Positions 21,989 to 32,625 of a DNA stretch of 64,000 bases are shown piece by piece. The DNA is from Loripinus fragilis (lineage: Eukaryota; Mollusca; Bivalvia; Lucinida; Lucinidae), in the NCBI GenBank assembly GCA_964019695.1, contig OZ026518.1:84749950-84813949 (forward strand), given 5' to 3'. Within the stretch, counting starts at the first letter, position 1. Every line of letters begins with the position of its first letter. Made by a program: the position numbers and the translations under genes. Under the pieces are notes generated by a model. The model did not search any database. It was not told where the DNA came from and saw only the letters and a list, made by a program, of their open reading frames with translations.

Positions 21989-22429
21989 TGAGCTTTATTG
22001 TGCTGAAATTATATTTATCACCTGACGAATGCAAGGTTAGGAATCAGTAGATAAAAGAGTAACATACAAAAATAATTGATATCTTTAGATGTAAAATCAC
22101 GCACCTAAAACAATCGAGCTGTTAATGAAGTCTAATTCATGAAACAAGCAATTAAACAAGTACGCCAGGTTGAAGGCCACAATGAATCATGAACGAATCC
22201 TGTTTTAACGCATAATATTATGTAAATTGTGTTATTCAGCCGCTCGTGCATTCTGGTCATTGGTCATAATAGACGAGGGGTGTTCAATAGGTAATGCAAA
22301 TCTGGCAATGTTTTGCTAAGCATTGCTGGTCTCCATTTTTTCAGACATATCTCTCATTTCTTGCATAAAAAGATTGATACAACCGAAATGGTTTTTAACA
22401 AACATTTTTACTGGTTCTATAATATAAGA

Positions 22430-22720
22430 ATCAATCATGAGAGTGAGGGTAGGATAGAAAAATCCTTCCAGAGGATCGGCGTATGGCATCACGAGGCTTG
22501 CCGAGTGATGACAAGCGGTGATCACGAGGGACGAACTTTTCTATCCCATCCTCACACGAATAATGGGTTTATAAGTACCGCATTTTATATTGGGGAAAAC
22601 ATGAAAAATGCTTCCAGAAATTCCTCAATACGCTATAATGCGATATGGTGACGTTATTTTAACATTTTTAACATTAAAATGATGTCACGGATCGACGTGA
22701 AGCCAGCGTGCGGCCTACAT
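22430..22720 (-). repeat. Repeat E, copy 3 (inverted)
   Basis: Carries the same hairpin in the opposite orientation: TGAGGGTAGGATAGAAAAAT, GGCATCACGAGGCTTGCCGA, GGTGATCACGAGG and TCTATCCCATCCTCACACGA, then the flanking ACATTAAAATGATGTCACGG. Confidence 0.65.
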
Positions 22721-22960
22721 GAGGCTGTTCATTTTTTGTTTTTCCCACGGGCTGGTACGGGGGTAAAAACAACGGAAATCCCGATCTGGTGTCCGAGAAA
22801 TAGTAGTTTCATTGAGTGTTTTCTTGCGTACATCTCTTCATCTTGGTGCCATAGGTTTGTCAGTGATCTGGTTTAAACATATTCATTTTATAAATAGATA
22901 CATACATATACAATAATTACAAACTTTATAAATAGGAATAGAACGAAAGCTACTTTCGTG

Positions 22961-23172
22961 CCAACCAAGAGTGACAGTGACACCATGTTTTACTTACAAA
23001 GTTATCTGGAACTTAGAATCGATAGATAACTTGTGTATTAATCCTATCCGCAGGATAGGATTAATACACATGTGATCTATCGATTCGCATTAGCTCAAGT
23101 GAAGTGTACAAGTTAATGTATTACTTAACAAGTGTAAACAAAAGACGACGTAACTGTCACTCTTGGCTGGCA
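22961..23172. mobile_element. Hairpin MITE with CCAAGAGTGACAGT ends
   Basis: The left end GCCAACCAAGAGTGACAGTG is matched by AACTGTCACTCTTGGCTGGC at the right. The interior is a second palindrome around ATTAATCCTATCCGCAGGAT (about 23037-23070), so nearly the whole 210 bp folds back. Confidence 0.7.
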
Positions 23173-23354
23173 GGACAGTAGAGCTTATTTAGTTTATCTC
23201 CTAATCAGTGATCTGTGACTGGACCTGATTATATTTCACACCTGCTTTTTCTATTTTGTTTATAAATTCACCAAATTACCCATCATGATTGTTATTTTCA
23301 TTACAATTTATTTTTCTTTAATACTCATATTAACTAATTATTGAGTTCTGCTTA

Positions 23355-23665
23355 TCGCCCAAAGTATCAATCCGGGACCCCAGTTTTGGCTCGAAGGCTG
23401 ATAATGGTCGAGGGTTGATACTGTGGGCTATAATATATTTATCACATATTCCAACTCACTGTTTTTTAGACGTACGAAAATGTAAGAAAACAGAAGACTG
23501 GCGTAAATTGTGCGTGACGTCGCGTCACTTGTTTTCATCTGACGTCATCCAATGAACAACGCCTGAGGCAGACATGATAACCTCTTTCAATTCAAAATAC
23601 ATGACCTCCGGTTATCAGCCCGGCGGGCAGATAACACGATTATCAGATAATGGTCGAGGGTTGAT
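23355..23665 (+). repeat. Duplicated block I, copy 1
   Basis: Contains GGCTGATAATGGTCGAGGGT, TTATCACATATTCCAACTCA, GACGTACGAAAATG and AATTCAAAATACATGACCTC, all repeated in order at 24025-24330. The edges are palindromic (TATCAGCCCG/CGGGCAGATA-like). Non-coding. Confidence 0.6.
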
Positions 23666-24024
23666 ACTTAGGGATAAAACCACACCCCTTTGTTGCACGC
23701 GGCGTCTATGGCGTAGTGGCGACGTAATGACTTTCGAAAGTTTGACGCTGACGCCATTTTGGTTTCGAGAAATCCAGTGTAAGAAAAGGGATATTTTTAT
23801 GTTTAAGCGACGTTTTCAGTGCGTTTTAGGTTGGAATCAGGTAAAATAATCAGGCAAGAATAACGATCACACATGTTTGTTGCATTGCATTAACACTTGT
23901 CAGGTCCCTTGGATAATGTATGAGTACTCGGCCAAATGGCCTCGTGTTCAAACAACGGCCCTGCAAATGTTACTGCATGAAAAAATATGTGATCCCTATA
24001 TTATCTCATGGCGTTTTGGTTTTC

Positions 24025-24330
24025 ACCCGAAGTATAAACCCTAGACCCCATTAGCAGCCCGAGAGCTTTAGCTCAAGGGCTGATAATGGTCGAGGGTTGA
24101 TACTGAGACGATAACAAAAACCATTTGAGATATTCGGTTTATCACATAATTCCAATTCACTGTTTTAACGCATTTGACGTACAAAAATGCAAGTAAAACA
24201 TAGGATTGACGTAAATATTGTGTTATGTCGCACCACTTGTTTACATCTAACGATCAACGTCTTGTCCCTTCAAAATACATGACTTCTGGCTATCATCATA
24301 GCATGCTGATAACCAGTTGGCGGGATAGAG
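24025..24330 (+). repeat. Duplicated block I, copy 2
   Basis: The second copy of the block at 23355-23665, about 670 bp downstream. The palindromic edge CCCGAGAGCTTTAGCTCAAG precedes GGCTGATAATGGTCGAGGGT. It ends about 640 bp before transporter 2. Confidence 0.6.
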
Positions 24331-24971
24331 CTTATGCATAATCATGCAGACTCTGTGTTATCGCAGCAAATCGTGTCTAAAAAATATGCTATAACATATT
24401 CATTACCATTTTAGTAAAGATACGTTTTAGCAATTATGATCAACCCTCGCGATCGTTGATGGTAACATACGAGATCACGTGTCATGCAATCGGAAGGGAG
24501 ACGGATAAAAGCGTTTAAGAGCTGAAAAATAGTTAAATTGACTAAGATTCAAAAAGTAGTTGGCTTGTTTGTTTCAAAGGCATACTGCTGATAAGTTTAT
24601 ATTTGAACAAACTTACAAAGTTTGACGCCAATCTGCATCAAAACATTTCATTACGCTCGTGTACTTTTTTTCATTTAATATTTTCGTTTTATTTTCTGTT
24701 CAAACGAGGCGCGAACTGTAAGGCTCTCAAAAGTTTAGATTTAACATGGAATATAAATGGTTCAAATGATGAAGTTGAAAATGATTTAACATGTGTTATG
24801 GACAGCGAGTGCTAAAAATAAGTAAAAAGGAAAGAAAAACGCGTGCGCGAACAAATATAGATATCGCAATAAATACAAACGAGCCGTAGCAAAAAAAAAA
24901 GAAGAAAAAAATCAAGCAAAAAAAAAAACAAATAAAAAAACAACAAAAACGCTTGATCAAAATAGTCAAAA
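24331..24971. other. Upstream region of transporter 2, A-rich leader
   Basis: The final 80 bases before the start codon (about 24890-24971) are strongly A-rich with several A7-A9 runs. No TATA box or splice site can be assigned with confidence. An open frame at 24603-24815 has no recognisable domain. Confidence 0.35.
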
Positions 24972-26393
24972 ATGTCGAGGGAATATAGCAGCGCAAGCCA
25001 AATCTCTAATTATAAAGATAAAACCATGCATGCACCCATTTTTACGGAAGAATCAACTTTGCTATTAGACAAACAAGAAACGGAAGTAAGAAGACAAAGG
25101 ATGAATGTGCGACAAGCGATTGTTTTGATATCCTGTTTTATCAACCATTTAATCATTTTGGGCTTAAACAGTTCTTTGGGCGTGATATATGTGGAACTGA
25201 TCAGGACATTCGACGCTCAAAGATCGGAGGCTGCGTTAGTCCAAAGCATATATTATGGGTTCATGTTATGCGGTGGTATTTTGTTCACAAATATTATAAA
25301 ACGATTCGGCCCTGGTATGTGCAGCTTCGTTGGAATTGTTACAATTGGAACTGGATTTTTTCTCAGTATATTTGCTGCTAATATTACTATGGTGATTGTG
25401 TTTGTAGGGGCTATTGGTGGTTTAGGCGCTAGCATCATATTTCTGAGTGATTATACTGCCATTCACATGGCTTTCAAAACAAAGAAGCGAACTGCATTGG
25501 CCCTGCTAACGATTTCAACAACTGTCGGCCAGTTTATTTTTCCATATTTTACTGATATTTTACTCGATCAATTTTACTGGAAAGATGTTTTACTTATATT
25601 AAGCGGAGTTTGTCTTCAGGGGCTTCCGTTTTGTCTATTGATACGATTTTCTGAACATAATTTCCAAGAATCTTTACCTGAAATTGAAACAAATAAAGAG
25701 ATAAGGCTGGCAAAGATTGCAAGAAATCCTATCGTCATATTCGTGGTCATTATAGAGGTAATCGCGAATATAGGAGCATTTACGCAATTGTTCTTCATAG
25801 TAGATTTATCCGAACTTCGTGGGTACGAGAGAAAAGTTGGTGCCCTATTTTCTTCTATATTGGGGCTAACAAATCTAGTTGGTCGTGTAGTTGGTACAGT
25901 TATGCTGGCTCTATTGGTTAATACTGGGGCTACTTTTCATTATACACACGGACTTGCACTGTTTGGTGTAGCTCACTTTATAGTGATATATTTCGAAGAC
26001 TATTGGGCAATGTTTGGTGGTGTCGTACTACAAGGTTGTACCTGTGGTTTACTGGCTGCAACATCTCCTGGTATCATTATAGAACAATGCGGGACTGATG
26101 CTTTTCCAATTGTCCTGGCATTAACTAGCGTTACAGCTGGCTTAATAGATATCATGGGCGGATTTTTTGGCGGATTGATTGCCGATAGCACTGGGGGTTA
26201 CGATATTATGTATTATATTGCAGCTGTGAGCGCGGAAATTGGAGCAGTTTTAACAACCACAAAACTTTTATCAGATAAACTAAATGTTTCTGGAAAAAAA
26301 CGAGGGCAGTATGAAATTATAGCTGAAACCACATTCGCAGCCATTCCACCAAAATCACACGCCAGTGGAAGTAAGGCACACGATTTTCAATAA
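24972..26393 (+). CDS. MCT-like (SLC16/MFS) transporter 2, intronless
   Basis: A 473-residue paralogue of the protein at 16042. It has the same twelve-segment layout and near-identical landmark stretches: GVIYVELIRTFDAQRSEAAL (70-89), RFGPGMCS (111-118), the KTKKR cluster (169-173), G-R at 304-305 in TM8 and ATFHYTHGLA. About half or more of the residues agree by eye across the core. It has a longer polar N-tail (1-47) carrying an acidic dileucine-like EESTLL (26-31), a possible endosomal or lysosomal sorting signal, and a longer C-tail. Asn301 stands where proton-coupled MCTs have an Asp four residues before the TM8 Arg. Substrate unknown. The start was chosen as the first ATG after stops in the A-rich leader; ATG at 25026 is an alternative. 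The stop overlaps a poly(A) signal. Confidence 0.9.
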   Translation: MSREYSSASQISNYKDKTMHAPIFTEESTLLLDKQETEVRRQRMNVRQAIVLISCFINHLIILGLNSSLGVIYVELIRTFDAQRSEAALVQSIYYGFMLCGGILFTNIIKRFGPGMCSFVGIVTIGTGFFLSIFAANITMVIVFVGAIGGLGASIIFLSDYTAIHMAFKTKKRTALALLTISTTVGQFIFPYFTDILLDQFYWKDVLLILSGVCLQGLPFCLLIRFSEHNFQESLPEIETNKEIRLAKIARNPIVIFVVIIEVIANIGAFTQLFFIVDLSELRGYERKVGALFSSILGLTNLVGRVVGTVMLALLVNTGATFHYTHGLALFGVAHFIVIYFEDYWAMFGGVVLQGCTCGLLAATSPGIIIEQCGTDAFPIVLALTSVTAGLIDIMGGFFGGLIADSTGGYDIMYYIAAVSAEIGAVLTTTKLLSDKLNVSGKKRGQYEIIAETTFAAIPPKSHASGSKAHDFQ

Positions 26394-26423
26394 TAAAAGG
26401 CACCCGATTTTCAATAATAAAAA
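26374..26423 (+). repeat. 24-bp tandem duplication over stop codon and poly(A) signal
   Basis: GGCACACGATTTTCAATAAT and its one-mismatch copy GGCACCCGATTTTCAATAAT stand head to tail. Each carries AATAAA (26392-26397 and 26416-26421). The first copy includes the TAA stop of transporter 2 (26391-26393), so the first signal starts inside the stop codon. Confidence 0.75.
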
Positions 26424-27992
26424 ACTGTTGTCTTACTGTAGTGTAGCCCTTTAAACGGAACACTGTTTTTCGGCAATAATAAGTTAATCTAAAATGCCAA
26501 TCTTAAAAAAATATAATTGGAGAAAGATATTAAAGCCCAAAAAAACCTAATCGAAAATATTTTTTTGAAGTTTAGATAGGATGAGATCTTAACATCCTTA
26601 ATATTTTATGCCTTATAATATTCCCTTCTAGTACCTTGAGCGAAATGGATCACTGACTATCAGTTAAACATAAAGCAATGTATATACTAACATAAACAAC
26701 TTGCAATTTTAAATGTAGCTGCATATTGTCGTGTGTGGCTGTTTATCTGCCTAGTTGGCTAGTTGACAATATTTTGTTTGTTTATTCATTCATTTAAACA
26801 TATATGCCTACTACCATAAAGGCCCTCTCATTCGGAAGCTCTTGATCAAGCTATTCCATGAATAAGTCTGCTTATTGGTCCCATCACTCTTACATGCCTG
26901 GTGTAAGCACAACAGGCATATTTTTTTCGATCATATAAAGTAACGGTAATAGTATAATATAAAATTAAATGCTGCTGTTTGCGTGTTGATTTAGATGCCC
27001 GTTCATCTGTTATTTTATTCGTATTCCCGTGACTTTGTCAGTCTAGTTGTATGCTCGCACATACTGACACATGTACAAAACATACAGATGGCTTGATAGA
27101 CGAAAGCAGACAAAATGATAGTGTTTGATAGACACTTTGTGCAAAAGCAACCCATCATTTCTAGACCTATATAAGAAGCTATGATTTCATTGTAAACCAT
27201 ACCATTTAGTGCCTTCAAAACGAAGATCGTCTCCTTAAAATCACTAATGGACATTTTATAAATGAGCAAATACTGCGAACTCCATCCAAGTGTATTGCTC
27301 TGACAGTACAAAATGTGTTATGAAAGCGTATTTTCATACCAACAAAAACTAAGTTATTTATTTTTACAAGATATCAGAGAATTTAGATTGATATCGTATT
27401 CCGCCGAAATTTTAATCTAGTGAGGGTTTTGCTATTTATATGCCCATGTAATCTCTCAGTGAGAAGTTACTTTCATGTAAAATTTCAAAACATGAAAAAC
27501 TGTGTTCCATTTGAAGTGCAATATTCCAGTAGATAACACCTAGCTTGGTGTTTCTTTGGTCATTTTTTTATATTTATTATGAGGCCAGAGAAATTGCAAT
27601 AATGATTGTAATTGCTGTTAGTGCCATCATGAAAAACAACAACCAATTCAAGTGACATATGGGATGGGTTTAGACGCAGACTGGCATGCATATCCACCTT
27701 TTTAAAAATGAGTCTTAACGGTGTGCTACAATGCACAGCTAAGGATCCATTGCAGGAGATGACTTATAATATAAGCGCTTGCTTACTGTCAGATCCTGTA
27801 CCATGATATTTCTGTACTGTAATATACAAGACTAGTTTCAAATAAAATATTGTTTAAACCAAGGACCCATGATACGTTCAGACGGACAGCCAATGCTCTG
27901 ACCAGCCTGGACAATTTTCCAGCTAGTCTGAGTCTTCGCTGTGCGCACTTGCCACTATTTTGGGCGTCAATATTTTAAGCATTTTAATAAAA
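26424..27992. other. No gene seen
   Basis: AT-rich spacer downstream of transporter 2. A palindromic word ATGCCTGGTGTAAGCACAAC near 26893 is the only structure noted. Confidence 0.3.
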
Positions 27993-28085
27993 GTAAGAAA
28001 GGGTGCAAAGATCAGGAATCGATACAATCAAGTACCACACCTGACCCAGGATACCAATGGGAAAGTGACAAACTCGCAGCAGACA
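27993..28085 (-). mobile_element. Family A 3'-end fragment
   Basis: Only the last 90 bases of the family (GTAAGAAAGGGTGCAAAGAT to GGGAAAGTGACAAACTCGCA). No clear target duplication. Confidence 0.65.
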
Positions 28086-28129
28086 TAAGTCTACATATAG
28101 TGCAACAGGTATATACACTAATGCAAACT

Positions 28130-29130
28130 TATAAACTCGCACATTACATTTTTATGCTTGTTCAGAAAGTAAAAATCTGTCATACAAAATTTTTAATTCT
28201 ATAAATAAACCAAGGCTTTGCCAAGACCCTACAATTTTTTTTTCTAATTTCAAAATGTCTCAGTTGTCATGCACAGACGAAATCCGAGTAAAGGTATACT
28301 CTCATTTCAAAAATTAACACTTTTCATATCAATATAAAATATTCCATAGAAACATTACCCATTTACATGCTTGATTGTTTGAAGATGTTACTGTCTGCCA
28401 TCATTTAAGATAAATATGAATCAAAAGTTTTGACACAATTGGACTCGCCATTTCGTTTCTGTAATAACATGAAGACAGGCGCTATCAGCAGCTTATTCTA
28501 AGAAATTTGGCATTAAGCATACAATTTGGGTACAAACTTTGTACTGCTCTGTACGATTTATTATCTGCTGTACAACATTGACTTTTTCAGTCATTATTCA
28601 TTTTTACTTGAAGTCACTGTTGTTCTTTTGAAAAGTTTTTTTTTGACAAATGCCATCAATATTAATTGTTAAAACTTCACAGTGACACCGGAAGTGTGGA
28701 ACAATCATGAACCATAAACCACCGCAGAATAGACTGATCGAGCTCTGGTGGAGTTTGTCTACCATGTTCAGATAAAATAAAATGCATACAACGATTTAAC
28801 GTGTGCTATTTACTGTTTTCAGAAATCTTGAAAAATGTGATTTTTTTCTTCATTTATTTAAAAGATGCATAAAAAATCTGCCATATATCAAATTTCAAAT
28901 GCTTGGTGTTTTTAAGTCACCTGGACCAGTTTGTAAACACCTGCACTTCAATTTGATAAAATTGCACTGAAAAATATTTTTCACCAAAAACGTTGATTTC
29001 TACATTTTTGAACTACAAAAATGTAAAATGAATGAAAAAACAATCCCGAAACACCTCTAAACTTTGCTCCAGTGAAATGCTCATATTTAGGTTAAAAGTT
29101 GTTCAATATTATTGGTGCCTTAGTTTGAAA
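28130..29130. mobile_element. Decayed relative of the 377-1449 transposon
   Basis: Shares a long colinear series of words with 440-1330: AAGGCTTTGCC/AATGCCTTGCC, GCACAGACGA, GAGTAAAGGTA, CACTGTTCTGTACG/TACTGCTCTGTACG, TTATTATCTGYTGTAC and TGGTGTTTTTRAAGTC. The terminal repeats are no longer recognisable. Non-coding. Confidence 0.55.
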
Positions 29131-29732
29131 TAAATCAGCTTGTAAAGTGTACGTTTATAAGTTTGCTTAAGTGTATTACAACAATACAAATGCAGTCAAA
29201 CTTTGTTTGACACATTCTAAAGCAGATAGCCATGGAATCACAATTCTCTGGCACCCACTGCCTAGCTGAGGGGCCAAATAAAAGGGAAATGTACCTATGT
29301 ATGCCTAACATGTACCATAATAGTAAGGTAGGCTGTTAACATAACAGGCCCAGCGTCATTGAACTTTGTTCTTGCTCAACGCACTTAAGCATGAAATATG
29401 TGATCTTCATATTCATGGATATCAAACTACAATTAAATTAGATAAAAGTCTTGTCTAGAACAGAACAAAATGTCGTTTGTACTGGTCGTAAATTTAAACT
29501 GCCTGCAAAATTTATAACCAGTACAAATGTCAAGCTCATCTGTGTTGAGCATGAAGAAAAACGATTTATAACTTCTGAGCCTGGTCTGCGCTAGCTTTAT
29601 CAAATAATATAGTCTTTTCACACTGAAATGTTTTAACATACGTAGTTTATTTTTGTTCAAATATTGGCTATTTAGTTCGTTTTAGAACTGCATTAGTCTG
29701 TTAATCACGCATTATATTTAAATAGTACCATA
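29131..29732. other. No gene seen
   Basis: AT-rich; contains GAGCATGAAGAAAAAC and TTTATAAC words that weakly recall the MITE at 39948-40182. Confidence 0.25.
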
Positions 29733-29966
29733 CGAGCCGCGACCTGAGAATTCCAACAATGGGGTATGTGCGACCAGTAAAGCCTCAGATCAGCCTGCGC
29801 ATACGCGTAGTCTGATCAGAGCCTTTGCTAGTCGCTAAAATATTATATGATTGTTAAGCTAATGACTGAACATCATTTGGAGTTTCTAAGCCTTAAAGGA
29901 GGCTTTACAGTCTGAGTCTACACTTGTCAAAATGCCACATTATTGGAAATCACATGTCACGGCTCA
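29733..29966. mobile_element. GAGCCGCGAC MITE, copy 2
   Basis: Ends CGAGCCGCGACCTGAGAATT and AATCACATGTCACGGCTCA, with interior CTCAGATCAGCCTGCGCATA and CGCGTAGTCTGATCAGAGCC. Non-coding. Confidence 0.8.
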
Positions 29967-30231
29967 TTTATAAAGTACCATATAAGATATAGCATTGTAT
30001 CACCAGGGTGCTATCGTATTTTGTTAATTTAAACTGGTCTGTATGGAAGCGATGGAGGCAAATTTCGACTTGTGATATTCAGACTTGCGACTACTGACTC
30101 CTCACTTGCGACTTATGACTTGTGGCTTAGGATTAGTTTAAGTACACACCAGAAACAATTATTGCAGATGGCGAACAGCTAGGTAAGCGAAGCGATTGTG
30201 CTCCTAACTGTGTATTATAATTGAGCCGCGA

Positions 30232-30459
30232 CACGAGATTTCCAACAATGTGGTATGTGCGACCAGCGAAGGCTTAGGCCAGCCTGCTCATACGCCGTCT
30301 GATCAGAACCTTTGCTAGTCACTTGAATATTTTATTAGTGTTGAGCAACTGACTAAACATCGTTTGGAGTTTCTAAGCTAAAATTGAGGCTGCACAGGCT
30401 CGTATGAGTCTAGACTTGTCAAAATGCCACATTGTTGGAAATCACATGTCGCGGCTCAT
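30232..30459. mobile_element. GAGCCGCGAC MITE, copy 3
   Basis: Ends TGAGCCGCGACACGAGATTT and AAATCACATGTCGCGGCTCA, with perfect 12-base inner matches CCAACAATGTGG/CCACATTGTTGG. The interior palindrome is slightly shortened (CATACGCCGTCTGATC). Confidence 0.8.
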
Positions 30460-30514
30460 ATTGTTTGAAAAAGACCATTAAGATCCTTATTCAAGTACTT
30501 TGATCCTATTTTGA

Positions 30515-31020
30515 ACTGGTATTTTGACTTGCGAATTTTGACTTGTGACTTTCGACATATAACTTTTGAGTTGTGAATTGCGAATATAGACCTATTTATT
30601 TGGCACAAAGCTGACGTAATGGATGGCAAAAGCAAACGATCTGGGTAAAAGTACGGTTTTAGCTTTCCGAATGGACAGTAGCGCAAGGTGGTGGTCTATA
30701 CAGAAAGTTTATACTGAACGTACCTTTATCTTGTTTTATAATTACTCCAGCTTTGCACTAAGAAATGGTCTAAAGTCGCAATTTACAATTTAAAGGTGAT
30801 AAGTCGAAAGTCAAACTTCAAATTGCTGACGACAGTAGAGTAAATATTATATAAAGCAGGGTATTTTCCATGACACTTTTTCAAACAATATTATGCAGGA
30901 GGATCAAAGTCGTTAAACAATGTTGCCCACCAACCATAATCCCTTAAGGTGTGCACCTAAACAGTCCAAAGTCACAGGTCATTAGTCGCAAGTGATAAGT
31001 CAGAAGTCAAAACACACATC
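30515..31020. repeat. Element with degenerate GACTTG(C/T)GA terminal arrays
   Basis: The left part (30520-30590) is built of GACTTGYGA/TTTTGACTTG units; the right parts (30770-30830 and 30970-31015) are the same units in reverse (AAGTCGAAAGTCAAA, TAGTCGCAAGTGATAAGTCA). A third cluster lies at 30065-30130. This resembles fold-back elements with tandem-repeat termini. Confidence 0.45.
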
Positions 31021-31049
31021 AAAATGCCCCCAATCGGCTACCATAGGTT

Positions 31050-31321
31050 TCTACTAAACTACTCAAAATTTGATAAGGGTCAAAACTTCAATACCATAGT
31101 AAACTATATTTATTAAGACTAATTATGTCATCCATAACTCCATGTCTTCATTCAAGCATATAGAATAAATTTCACAGTGTTTTAAGCGTATTTTAAGTTA
31201 AATTTTGGCAATTGAAGCAAATAAATGCCTTCCCTCAAAAGAGATATTTAAGTTTAAAGTTTAACGTCACTTAATTTGAAAAAAAACATGACCCTTATCA
31301 AAATTTGAGTAGTATAGTTTG
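31050..31321. mobile_element. MITE with TTTGATAAGGGTCA ends
   Basis: The inverted ends AAACTACTCAAAATTTGATA then AGGGTCA (about 31057-31083) and TGACCCTTATCAAAATTTGA (31289 on) enclose about 205 AT-rich bases. Non-coding. Confidence 0.65.
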
Positions 31322-31696
31322 ATAAAATACTTAAGCCATTTCACGTTGAAATGTAGTTTATATAGTTTCTTTACTTTTGGTAGTAGGTTTGTTTTAGAAC
31401 CACATTAATTCAAAAAGCATAGTTTAAGATTTGCATTAAATATAATTGAGCCGCGACATGAGACTTCAACAATGTGGTATGTGCGACCAACAAAGCCTCA
31501 GATCAGCCTGCGCATACGCGCAGTCTGATCAGAACCTCTGCTAGTCGTTTGAATATTCTATGAGTGTTAAGCTACTGACGGAACATCATTTGGAGTTTCT
31601 AAGCTTAAGCCTCATATCAGCATATGTGCAGTCTGATCAGAGCCTTTGCAAGTCGCTTGAATATTATTTTACTGTTAAGCTACTGACACAACAGCA

Positions 31697-31768
31697 TGCA
31701 TTTTTCTAAAAGTTTCTGAATCTGTGGGTTCAAAGAATCCACAGATTCAGAAACTTTTAGAAAAATGT
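31697..31768. repeat. 5' inverted duplication at the LINE junction
   Basis: The arms CATTTTTCTAAAAGTTTCTG and CAGAAACTTTTAGAAAAATG continue to perfect 28-29 base complementarity around GTTCAAAGAAT. The right arm is part of the LINE reading frame; the left arm is an inverted copy at its 5' edge. Confidence 0.75.
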
Positions 31769-32625
31769 CATGAGCTTTTAACTTATAAAGAAATTGTTCT
31801 CTGTTGGATTCCTAGTCATATAGGTATCCAAGGGAATGAGATGGTAGATAAGCAAGCAAAAACATCGCTTTCATTAGAACCAACTTCTTTTAAAATTCCA
31901 TTTTCCAATTTTAAGCCCTCTATCAATAAATATATCTTGGAAGAATGGCAAACGTCATGGAATAACAGCATTGGTAATAAACTTCTTGACATCAAACCAA
32001 CTATTGGTGAATATCAATCGGTTGTTCGAAACATTAGAAGAGAAGAAGTAGTATTAGCTCGACTCCGCTTAGGTCATACAAGAGTCACTCATTCATACTT
32101 ACTACAAGGTGAAGAGCATCCTCAATGTGTTGGTTGCGACGCACCTTTCACTGTACGTCACTTCCTTTTGGAATGTGGCGATTTTGCACAAGTAAGAAAT
32201 AATTGCTTCCATGTTAATAACATGAAAGAATTATTTCAAGATATACATATTGATAGTATTATGACATTTTTAAGACAAATAAATCTTTTTAACAAAATCT
32301 AATTGCTGTTTTTAAAATCATGTTTTTTTTTACATTTGTATCAGACCATAATACAGATTATATTATGTTGTATTCTGTTCAGTTAAAGAACATGTACAGT
32401 TATCTGAATAGCTCTTTGAAACTGTCAGATATTGTACGTGGTCTCTCCTGTCAACAATCGTATTGCAACTTATTTTCATAAAACAAACTCATCATCACCA
32501 TTCCTTTTATTTTATCTTATAAATTTTTAACTTTTTCCATCCTCATCATGTTTAGTTAATACCGTCTGACGCTAATGACCCATAAGGGTTGATGCGTCGT
32601 TAAGCACCAAACAAACAAACAAACA
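31700..32625 (+). mobile_element. 5'-truncated non-LTR retrotransposon (LINE)
   Basis: Holds the end of the polyprotein, a 3' UTR of about 320 bases and the tail GTTGATGCGTCGTTAAGCAC followed by CAAA repeats. AACAGCATGC flanks it at 31690-31699 and 32626-32635. It sits inside a MITE. The tail resembles the SINE tails in this window. Confidence 0.85.
31724..32302 (+). CDS. LINE polyprotein C-terminus: end of RNase H plus zinc-finger motif
   Basis: An uninterrupted frame of 192 codons, not a complete gene: it opens at the truncation point. Residues about 26-45 read LCWIPSHIGIQGNEMVDKQA, the last conserved block of retroelement RNase HI (P-S-H-x-G-x2-G-N-E-x2-D). Near residues 136-153 the pattern C-x2-C-x7-H-x4-C (CVGCDAPFTVRHFLLEC) is the terminal zinc motif. 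The frame ends with TAA at 32300-32302. Open frame and clean target duplication suggest a recent insertion; enzyme activity is lost because the reverse transcriptase is absent. Confidence 0.8.
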   Translation: MGSKNPQIQKLLEKCHELLTYKEIVLCWIPSHIGIQGNEMVDKQAKTSLSLEPTSFKIPFSNFKPSINKYILEEWQTSWNNSIGNKLLDIKPTIGEYQSVVRNIRREEVVLARLRLGHTRVTHSYLLQGEEHPQCVGCDAPFTVRHFLLECGDFAQVRNNCFHVNNMKELFQDIHIDSIMTFLRQINLFNKI

